Source: an uncultured Porphyromonadaceae bacterium (GTDB lineage Bacteria; Bacteroidota; Bacteroidia; Bacteroidales; Muribaculaceae). From it: a stretch of DNA of 5,199 nt. The position numbers were made by a program, and so were the translations under genes. The notes under the pieces are model-generated. The model was not told where the DNA came from, did not search any database, and saw nothing but the letters and a program-made list of their open reading frames with translations. Shown here piece after piece: positions 1-5,199 of this stretch. The stretch spans positions 1 to 5,199 of the forward strand of contig CAMWRB010000110.1 of assembly GCA_947176545.1 (NCBI GenBank), written 5' to 3'. How positions within the stretch are numbered: position 1 is the first letter of the stretch; every line of letters starts with the position of its first letter.

Positions 1-1
1 C

Positions 2-1714
2 TCCAACGCTTTGGGCAAGAAGAATGCCCTCGGACAGAACGTAATCATACAATCTATTGGTGCATGCTCGGGTGTCATCGTAGCCGGTGCAATCTTCACG
101 TTACCCGCCCTCTTCATCCTGCAGGCGACCTATCCGGACATTACCGTACAGTTCTATCAGATATTTCTGAGTTCGCTGTTGGGAGGTATCTTAGGTATTC
201 TATTCTTTATCCCTTTCCGTAAATATTTCGTAAAGGATATGCACGGCAAGTACCCCTTCCCCGAAGCGACAGCCACAACACAAGTGCTCATCTCGGCTCA
301 GCAGAGTGCCGATACCGGCAAAGGCGGACAAGCCAAGACGCTCATCATCGCCTCACTTATCGGCGGTGTGTATGACTATATTGTTGCCACATTCGGATGG
401 TGGGCCGAGACCGTAACCACCACCGTATCTTCTTGGGGCACCATGCTGGCTGAAAAGACCAAAGTCGTGCTCAGCTGCAATACAGGCGCCGCCCTGCTTG
501 GTTTGGGATACATCGTCGGCCTTAAATATGCATTCGTTATCTTCGCAGGTTCTATCTTCGTATGGTGGATAGTAATACCTCTGATGGGCACATATGGTGC
601 ACCGGAGATGCAGGCTATGGCTCCGGATGCCATCTTCAAGGACTACGCACGTATGATGGGTATCGGCGGTATAGCCATGGCCGGCGTCATCGGCATCATC
701 AAATCGTGGCCTATCATCACTCAGGCGGTCGGACTTGCAGGCAGAGAGCTGAAGGGGAAGAGTTCAGCCGTCAAAGAGCAGCGCTGGCAGATGGACATCT
801 CCATGAAGCATATCGTATTCTTCGTAGCCATCGCACTTATCGCAGTTTTCCTGTTCTTCTGGGTCGGTGTCATACATACTCTGTGGCAGGCTGCTATCGC
901 ATGGCTTGTAGTAGTTGTCATCGCGTTCCTCTTCACCACCGTAGCAGCCAATGCCATCGCGATTGTCGGCAGTAACCCCGTATCGGGTATGACCCTGATG
1001 ACCCTGATTATCGCCTCTGCGATTTTCGTAGGCATTGGTCTGAGCGGCACAAGCGGTATCGTAGCTTCGATGGTGATAGGCGGCGTTGTCTGCACGGCGC
1101 TCTCAATGGCCGGTGGCTTCGTCACTGACCTTAAAATCGGATATTGGCTCGGTTCGACACCCAAGAAACAGGAGAGCTGGAAATTCCTCGGCACACTCGT
1201 GTCGGCAGCCACTGTCGGCGGTGTCATCATGGTCCTCAATCAGGTGTATGGTTTCTCCGGTGACAATGCGCTTGTAGCTCCTCAGGCCAACGCTATGGCA
1301 AAGGTCATCGAGCCGCTGATGATGGGTGGCGACACTCCGTGGATACTCTATATGGTCGGTGCTATCCTCGCATTGATACTTAACTGGCTTGGTGTTCCGG
1401 CTCTGGCATTCTGTCTCGGTATGTTCATACCTCTTTCGCTCAACACACCGATGCTGGTAGGCGGTGCCGTAGCATACTTTGTCAGCAATTCATCCAAAGA
1501 CCAGGCTGTCAATGACCGCCGTCGCGACCGTGGTACACTGATTTCGTCGGGACTTATCGCCGGAGGTGCACTCTTCGGCGTATTCGCCGCCATCACCCGC
1601 TTTGCAGGTTTTGAGTATGTCAGTCCGCTTGGCATGGGACTCACCCAGATACTCGGATGTGTTGCATACGCTCTCCTTATCATATATCTGATATGGGATT
1701 CAAAACGCGTTTAA
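2..1714 (+). CDS. OPT-family oligopeptide transporter, 5'-truncated by the window edge
   Basis: Integral inner-membrane transporter of the OPT (oligopeptide/YSL) family, whose members take up small peptides or metal chelates by proton-coupled symport; the substrate here cannot be read from sequence. The frame is open to the left edge (Ser-Asn-Ala precede the TTG at 11), and the visible protein starts inside a conserved cytoplasmic stretch (GKKNALGQN), so the TTG is not a real start. About 570 residues are visible against roughly 650-670 usual for bacterial members, so about 90-100 N-terminal residues are missing. Counting from the TTG, family landmarks are YPFPEATA (81-88), GSNPVSGMT (320-328), TDLKIGYWLGSTPKKQ (372-387) and IPLSLNTPMLVGG (473-485). 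About 13-15 hydrophobic segments are visible, including near 11-37, 50-69, 108-130, 156-190, 214-232, 267-314, 328-369, 393-411, 444-492, 510-527 and 543-563. It ends in a basic tail (DSKRV) and TAA, with a strong hairpin 20 bp downstream. Family assignment is firm; substrate is unknown. Confidence 0.93.
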   Translation, partial: SNALGKKNALGQNVIIQSIGACSGVIVAGAIFTLPALFILQATYPDITVQFYQIFLSSLLGGILGILFFIPFRKYFVKDMHGKYPFPEATATTQVLISAQQSADTGKGGQAKTLIIASLIGGVYDYIVATFGWWAETVTTTVSSWGTMLAEKTKVVLSCNTGAALLGLGYIVGLKYAFVIFAGSIFVWWIVIPLMGTYGAPEMQAMAPDAIFKDYARMMGIGGIAMAGVIGIIKSWPIITQAVGLAGRELKGKSSAVKEQRWQMDISMKHIVFFVAIALIAVFLFFWVGVIHTLWQAAIAWLVVVVIAFLFTTVAANAIAIVGSNPVSGMTLMTLIIASAIFVGIGLSGTSGIVASMVIGGVVCTALSMAGGFVTDLKIGYWLGSTPKKQESWKFLGTLVSAATVGGVIMVLNQVYGFSGDNALVAPQANAMAKVIEPLMMGGDTPWILYMVGAILALILNWLGVPALAFCLGMFIPLSLNTPMLVGGAVAYFVSNSSKDQAVNDRRRDRGTLISSGLIAGGALFGVFAAITRFAGFEYVSPLGMGLTQILGCVAYALLIIYLIWDSKRV

Positions 1715-1734
1715 AATAATAATTATCATCCATA

Positions 1735-1779
1735 CTGAGGGTGTGGGACAGACTTACCGGTGTCTTCCCACACCCTCAG
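1735..1779 (+). terminator. Strong hairpin downstream of the OPT transporter, probable terminator without a U-tract
   Basis: A perfect 14-bp inverted repeat pairs CTGAGGGTGTGGGA (1735-1748) with its reverse complement at 1766-1779. Past a bulged C at 1749 the stem continues with AGAC (1750-1753) pairing GTCT (1762-1765), leaving an 8-nt loop. It begins 20 bp after the transporter stop codon, where a terminator is expected. It lacks the run of T that follows a classical intrinsic terminator (next bases are acatattcag), so it may instead stabilise the 3' end or act with another factor. The near-symmetrical stem could also work for antisense transcription, but no gene faces it. The hairpin is seen directly; its termination role is inferred. 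Confidence 0.65.
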
Positions 1780-1810
1780 ACATATTCAGTACCTCATCGG
1801 TATAAGCCCA

Positions 1811-1832
1811 TCATTATATAGTCATTATACAG
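1811..1832. repeat. 11-bp tandem repeat upstream of the helicase gene
   Basis: Two adjacent 11-bp units, TCATTATATAG (1811-1821) and TCATTATACAG (1822-1832), differ at one base. They lie 52 bp before the helicase start, in an AT-rich patch within otherwise mixed sequence. The unit length is about one DNA helical turn, as two same-face protein sites would need, and the patch could hold the helicase promoter, though no clear TAnnTTTG element is present. The function is unknown and chance is possible. Confidence 0.45.
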
Positions 1833-1883
1833 TCCCGCACAGAAAACTAACCGGTCGAGACTCAAACACAACATCACGACCCG

Positions 1884-3272
1884 ATGACAGCAGAAAATCT
1901 TAAGGAAGCCACTCTCAATTTCTTCCCCTTTCAAGCATATCCGCAGCAACTCGCCCTCATCGAGGGTCTGTCACGCTTCTGCACAGGGTACGCACCACGT
2001 GATATATTTCTGCTGAACGGATATGCCGGGTCGGGCAAAACATCCATTATCGGAGCACTCGTGAGAGCACTCGAATCATTCAAACGCAAGACCGTCATAC
2101 TCGCCCCGACAGGTCGGGCGGCAAAGGTCGCTTCCAATCTGTCAGCCAACAAAGCCTCCACAATACATAAAAGGATATTCCGCGCTGACTCACCCGAACC
2201 GGCCACTCATTTCTCAGCTGCCCCCAACAATAGCCACGATACCATATTCATAGTTGATGAAGCCTCCCTAATCACCGATGCGGGGACAGCGGGACAGGGA
2301 CTTCTGCAGCAACTGATACGATATGTATACTCCGGGAGGAACTGCACAATGATACTGTTAGGCGATATCGCCCAACTCCCACCAATCGGTCAGACCAACG
2401 CTCCGGCTATGTCTGAAGAGAGATTGCGCCGTCTCGGTCTGAACCCTTACAGCTTCACACTCGACGCGACATTCCGGCAGACTTCCGGCAGCGGAATTCT
2501 ATTTAATGCCACTGCAATACGCCATCTGATATTCAATAAGAAGACCGGACATATACCGACACTTTACAAGACTGCATTCGAGGATGTCGGTGTCATATCC
2601 GGTAATGAGCTGTCAGATGCACTTTCCACATCTTGGTCAGAGGTCGGAGTGGATGAGACCATCATAATAACCCGTTCCAACAAACGTGCCAATCAGTATA
2701 ATATGGCTATCCGCAATCAGGTAATGATGGCTGAGGAGCCGTTGCAGCAAGGTGAACGACTGATGGTGTCGAAAAATGATTACTATTGGAGCAAACTTAA
2801 TAACCTCCCGACACTCATAGCCAACGGTGACATCATAAATCTATGCTGGGTCGGCAGGACGGAAAAGATGTATGGCCGATACTTTACCGACATCGAGTTC
2901 ACCATCGGAAACAACCCACAACGTATGGGAGCCAAGCTGATGCTTCGCTCACTGATGGCCGAGGGTCCTTCCATTCCCCGCGAAGAGATGGATGCCTTCT
3001 ATAATCTGGTATTGAGCGAGCAGGAGGGAACCATGACCGAACAGATAATGAATGCCCTGCAAGACCCGTATTATAATGCAGTTCAGGCCAAATACGGATA
3101 TTGTATCACATGTCATAAATCTCAGGGAGGCCAGTGGAAACATGTTTATATAGATATGGCCGGAATTGCGGCCGATGCCATCGACGAGACTTTCTACCGA
3201 TGGCTGTATACAGCCATAACACGTGCCACCGAGAAAGTCTTTTTCATCAATCCGACAATAGCAGTCGAGTAG
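1884..3272 (+). CDS. RecD/Dda-like superfamily 1B ATP-dependent DNA helicase
   Basis: Predicted cytoplasmic ATP-driven helicase moving 5'-3' on single-stranded DNA, by family analogy in repair, recombination or fork restart. The 462 residues carry a Q-motif-like segment (FPFQAYPQQ, 14-22), Walker A GYAGSGKTS (46-54, Lys52), motif Ia LAPTGRAAK (73-81), Walker B IFIVDEAS (121-128, Asp125-Glu126), motif III LLGDIAQLPPIG (158-169), motif IV LDATFRQT (193-200, Arg198), then a UvrD_C_2-type C-terminal part with motif V TCHKSQGGQWKHVYID (409-424) and motif VI YTAITRATEKV (442-452). The roughly 290-400 region between the second RecA-like fold and motif V probably holds the accessory SH3-like domain. 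It lacks the long N-terminal region of RecD2 and is close in size to T4 Dda, so I give no gene symbol. The start is the only ATG before residue 156, with an in-frame stop at 1848-1850; no Shine-Dalgarno is seen. It uses ATA for 20 of 37 isoleucines, unlike fabD (1 of 15), which suggests low expression or different ancestry. No recB/recC or nuclease partner is adjacent. Confidence 0.92.
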   Translation: MTAENLKEATLNFFPFQAYPQQLALIEGLSRFCTGYAPRDIFLLNGYAGSGKTSIIGALVRALESFKRKTVILAPTGRAAKVASNLSANKASTIHKRIFRADSPEPATHFSAAPNNSHDTIFIVDEASLITDAGTAGQGLLQQLIRYVYSGRNCTMILLGDIAQLPPIGQTNAPAMSEERLRRLGLNPYSFTLDATFRQTSGSGILFNATAIRHLIFNKKTGHIPTLYKTAFEDVGVISGNELSDALSTSWSEVGVDETIIITRSNKRANQYNMAIRNQVMMAEEPLQQGERLMVSKNDYYWSKLNNLPTLIANGDIINLCWVGRTEKMYGRYFTDIEFTIGNNPQRMGAKLMLRSLMAEGPSIPREEMDAFYNLVLSEQEGTMTEQIMNALQDPYYNAVQAKYGYCITCHKSQGGQWKHVYIDMAGIAADAIDETFYRWLYTAITRATEKVFFINPTIAVE

Positions 3273-3290
3273 TAATTCAACTTTTTTTGT

Positions 3291-3298
3291 TAAATTTG
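3291..3298 (+). promoter_or_regulatory. Probable Bacteroidetes -7 promoter element for fabD
   Basis: TAAATTTG matches the Bacteroidetes primary-sigma -7 consensus TAnnTTTG exactly and is followed by CA, a common continuation. It lies 53 bp before the fabD ATG, predicting a leader of about 45 nt. A T7 run (3282-3288) lies directly upstream. No clear TTTG -33 box is seen at the expected distance (about 3266-3274, inside the end of the helicase gene), which lowers confidence. The leader before the ATG is A-rich (cccaaaaaataataacagac) with no Shine-Dalgarno, typical of Bacteroidetes translation starts. Confidence 0.6.
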
Positions 3299-3351
3299 CA
3301 GTTTCAAGAATAGTAACTCAGAAGACTAACCCCAAAAAATAATAACAGACA

Positions 3352-4230
3352 ATGAAAGCTTTCGTATTTCCCGGTCAGGGAGCCCAGTTTGTAGGAATGG
3401 GCAAGGATTTATATGATAATAATGCCGAGGCACGTGAACTCTTTGAGAAGGCTAACGACATCCTCGGATTCCGCATCACCGACCTGATGTTCAACGGCAC
3501 TGAAGAGGACTTGCGTCAGACCAAGGTCACACAACCGGCAATCTTCCTGCACAGTGTCATCTTAGCCAAGTCATTGGGCGATGAATTCAAACCCGATATG
3601 GTTGCCGGCCACAGCCTCGGAGAATTTTCTGCTTTGGTAGCTGCCGGCGCTCTCAGCTTTGAGGATGGACTGAAGCTTGTGTCAAAGCGTGCTATGGCTA
3701 TGCAGAAGGCTTGTGAAATCAAACCCTCTACAATGGCTGCAGTATTGGCTCTCCCGGATGAGAAAGTCGAGGAACTTTGTGCTGAAGTCGATGACGTTGT
3801 TGCTCCCGCCAACTATAACTGTCCCGGTCAGGTAGTAATCTCCGGCACAATCGAGGGTATAGACGCCGCTTGTGAGAAGATGCTGGCGGCCGGTGCGAAA
3901 CGCGCGCTCAAACTGAAAGTCGGCGGCGCATTCCATTCACCCCTCATGATGCCCGCTCAGGAGGAATTGGCGGAGGCCATCGAGGCTGCCGAGATTAAAG
4001 CTCCCGTCTGCCCAATCTATCAGAATGTGGATGGCAAACCTCATACTGACCCTGCTGAAATCAAGGCCAACCTCATCAAGCAGCTTACCGCACCGGTGCG
4101 CTGGACACAGGATGTTCAGGCTATGGTGGCCGACGGAGCCGACGAATTTATCGAACTCGGTCCGGGCAATGTCCTCCAGGGTCTTGTCAAGAAAATTGCA
4201 AAGGGTGTAGCCACATCCGGCAAACAGTAA
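3352..4230 (+). CDS. fabD: Malonyl-CoA:acyl-carrier-protein transacylase
   Basis: Transfers the malonyl group from coenzyme A to acyl-carrier protein, loading the extender unit for type II fatty-acid synthesis in the cytoplasm. The 292-residue protein is close to the usual length (about 290-310) and complete. Visible signatures are the N-terminal FPGQGAQ loop (6-12; Gln9 matches the oxyanion-hole glutamine of E. coli FabD), the nucleophile elbow GHSLGE (86-91) with catalytic Ser88, Arg113 in SKRAMAMQ (the malonyl-carboxylate-binding arginine), His195 in GAFHSPLM (192-199) as the catalytic histidine, QLTAPVRW (244-251) and the C-terminal GPGNVLQGL (270-278). The ATG at 3352 gives the standard MKAFVFPGQG opening directly at the first beta strand. 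It follows the helicase by 79 bp and has its own promoter-like element; a GC-rich hairpin begins 9 nt after the stop. No other fab genes are in view, so it is not in a visible fatty-acid cluster. Isoleucine codons are almost all ATC (12 of 15), consistent with an efficiently expressed housekeeping gene. Confidence 0.97.
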   Translation: MKAFVFPGQGAQFVGMGKDLYDNNAEARELFEKANDILGFRITDLMFNGTEEDLRQTKVTQPAIFLHSVILAKSLGDEFKPDMVAGHSLGEFSALVAAGALSFEDGLKLVSKRAMAMQKACEIKPSTMAAVLALPDEKVEELCAEVDDVVAPANYNCPGQVVISGTIEGIDAACEKMLAAGAKRALKLKVGGAFHSPLMMPAQEELAEAIEAAEIKAPVCPIYQNVDGKPHTDPAEIKANLIKQLTAPVRWTQDVQAMVADGADEFIELGPGNVLQGLVKKIAKGVATSGKQ

Positions 4231-4238
4231 ATCTTTCT

Positions 4239-4266
4239 GTCGGGGGTGAGTGACATCACCCCCGAC
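4239..4266 (+). terminator. GC-rich hairpin between fabD and asd, probable terminator or attenuator
   Basis: A perfect 11-bp inverted repeat pairs GTCGGGGGTGA (4239-4249) with TCACCCCCGAC (4256-4266) around a 6-nt loop (gtgaca). It starts 9 bp after the fabD stop and ends 28 bp before the asd ATG. There is no T-run downstream (tcatctcaca), so classical intrinsic termination is uncertain. It may end the fabD transcript, protect its 3' end, or reduce read-through into asd. The structure is seen directly; its role is inferred from position. Confidence 0.6.
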
Positions 4267-4294
4267 TCATCTCACAATAAAACTATCACGACTG

Positions 4295-5199
4295 ATGAAT
4301 ATAGCAATAGTTGGCGCCTCCGGAGCCGTAGGACATGAATTTCTGCGCGTTCTCGAAGAGCAACAATTTCCTATTGACAATCTCCGCCTCTTCGGCTCCG
4401 AACGTTCTGCCGGCACAACCATCACTTTCAAAGGTAGGGAATACACTATCGAATTGCTGAGCGACGAGTCCGACTTCAGCGGTATCGATATAGCTTTCAC
4501 CTCGGCCGGTGCTGGTACTTCACGACGATATGCCGATGTCATCACACGTCATGGGGCCGTGATGATAGACAACTCGTCTGCATTCCGTATGGATGACGAC
4601 GTACCCCTTGTTGTACCGGAGGTCAATGCGGCCGATGCACTCAACCGTCCACGCGGCATTATCGGCAATCCCAACTGCACCACCATACTGATGGTCGTGG
4701 CGTTGAAACCCATCAATGACCTCTCACCGATTACCCGCGTGCATGTCTCCACTTATCAGGCGGCTTCCGGAGCCGGTCAGCAGGCTATGGCCGAGCTGGA
4801 GCAACAGTATGTGGATATACATGAGGGTAAAAAACCGGTTGTCGACAAATTCGCTTATCAACTGGCCTACAATCTCATTCCCCATGTCGATGTCTTTCAG
4901 GAGAATGACTATACCAAGGAGGAGATGAAGATGTATCACGAGACGCGCAAGATTATGCACTCCGACCGCATACGTGTATCGGCTACCTGCGTACGCGTGC
5001 CTGTATTACGCGCTCACAGCGAGGCTCTATGGGTAGAGACCGAAGAACCTCTCAGCATGGGGAGCATCAAGGAAGCGCTTGAAAACGCCGAGGGTCTTGT
5101 CGTTATGGATAACCCTGCGGACAAGGTCTACCCGATGCCCCTCGACCTGACCGGAAAAGACCCGGTATACGTTGGCCGTATACGTAAGGATATTTCAGC
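4295..5199 (+). CDS. asd: Aspartate-semialdehyde dehydrogenase, 3'-truncated by the window edge
   Basis: Reduces L-aspartyl-4-phosphate to L-aspartate 4-semialdehyde with NADPH in the cytoplasm; the product feeds lysine/diaminopimelate (cell wall), threonine, methionine and isoleucine synthesis. The frame is open from the ATG at 4295 to the right edge, giving 301 residues; with a usual length near 335-340, about 35-40 C-terminal residues are missing. The N-terminus [13 protein letters not shown] carries the NADP-binding GxxGxxG loop (7-13). Other signatures are the phosphate-binding NSSAFR (93-98), the active-site GNPNC (124-128) with nucleophile Cys128, YQAASGAG (154-161), and RVPVLRAH (234-241), where Arg234 and His241 have the same 7-residue spacing as the substrate-binding arginine and acid/base histidine of characterised enzymes. 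No internal stop or frameshift is seen. The start puts the Rossmann strand at the N-terminus as usual; there is no Shine-Dalgarno and no clear promoter in the 64-bp gap, so transcription may come from read-through of fabD or from a promoter inside it. Confidence 0.96.
   Translation, partial: MNIAIVGASGAVGHEFLRVLEEQQFPIDNLRLFGSERSAGTTITFKGREYTIELLSDESDFSGIDIAFTSAGAGTSRRYADVITRHGAVMIDNSSAFRMDDDVPLVVPEVNAADALNRPRGIIGNPNCTTILMVVALKPINDLSPITRVHVSTYQAASGAGQQAMAELEQQYVDIHEGKKPVVDKFAYQLAYNLIPHVDVFQENDYTKEEMKMYHETRKIMHSDRIRVSATCVRVPVLRAHSEALWVETEEPLSMGSIKEALENAEGLVVMDNPADKVYPMPLDLTGKDPVYVGRIRKDIS

Noticed and set aside
11..13. TTG as the true start of the transporter gene
   Set aside because: The reading frame continues to the left edge without a stop, and the protein begins inside a conserved internal part of the OPT family; the gene is cut by the window edge.
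562..975. 137-codon + strand frame overlapping the transporter, rich in His, Arg and Cys
   Set aside because: It is an out-of-frame reading of the transporter; the His/Arg/Cys-rich composition comes from shifting alanine, isoleucine and valine codons and shows no real domain.
721..1239. 172-codon open frame on the minus strand inside the transporter gene
   Set aside because: It lies wholly opposite a clearly conserved membrane-protein gene, its translation resembles no family I know, and no promoter or partner gene is seen. The same applies to minus-strand frames at 376-639, 1348-1683, 1931-2206, 3516-3812 and 3682-3936.
1756..1855. Two ACCGGT palindromes, one in the hairpin loop (1756-1761) and one at 1850-1855
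   Set aside because: Six-base palindromes 94 bp apart occur readily by chance and nothing else around them matches.
3282..3288. T7 run as the U-tract of an intrinsic terminator for the helicase
   Set aside because: No stem-loop precedes it; it lies directly before a TAAATTTG -7 element and is better explained as part of the fabD promoter region.
4267..4545. 92-codon minus-strand frame over the start of asd
   Set aside because: It is opposite the conserved NADP-binding domain of asd, whose frame runs without a break from 4295 to the edge; no independent support.
1..5199. A mobile element, CRISPR array, defence system, tRNA/rRNA or other new system
   Set aside because: No transposase, integrase, regularly spaced repeats, tRNA-like fold, riboswitch-like conserved block or unknown conserved gene is seen; all coding space is taken by four recognisable families and the gaps are 169, 79 and 64 bp.

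Overview
The window looks like an ordinary stretch of a Bacteroidales chromosome, possibly Muribaculaceae or a relative; the family is inference. The protein sequences resemble Bacteroidales homologues I know of. No start codon has a Shine-Dalgarno sequence; fabD is instead preceded by an A-rich leader. A good match to the Bacteroidetes -7 promoter element (TAnnTTTG) lies upstream of fabD. All four genes are on the + strand.

Layout: (1) 2-1714 is the 3' part of an OPT-family oligopeptide/metal-chelate transporter whose N-terminus lies before the window. (2) 1715-1883 is an intergenic region with a strong 14-bp hairpin, probably the transporter's terminator, and an 11-bp tandem repeat. (3) 1884-3272 is a complete stand-alone SF1B (RecD/Dda-like) DNA helicase with all main motifs intact. 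(4) 3273-3351 is a short intergenic region with a probable promoter for fabD. (5) 3352-4230 is a complete fabD, malonyl-CoA:ACP transacylase. (6) 4231-4294 holds an 11-bp GC-rich hairpin. (7) 4295-5199 is asd, aspartate-semialdehyde dehydrogenase, running off the right end about 35-40 residues short.

The genes do not form an obvious single pathway. They cover peptide or chelate uptake, DNA repair or replication, the entry of malonyl units into fatty-acid synthesis, and the branch point to lysine/diaminopimelate, threonine and methionine. Hairpins after the transporter and after fabD, plus a promoter-like site before fabD, suggest mostly separate transcription units that happen to point the same way. 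I found no mobile element, CRISPR array, RNA gene, toxin-antitoxin or defence system, and no evidence of a new biological system. The findings listed are modest.
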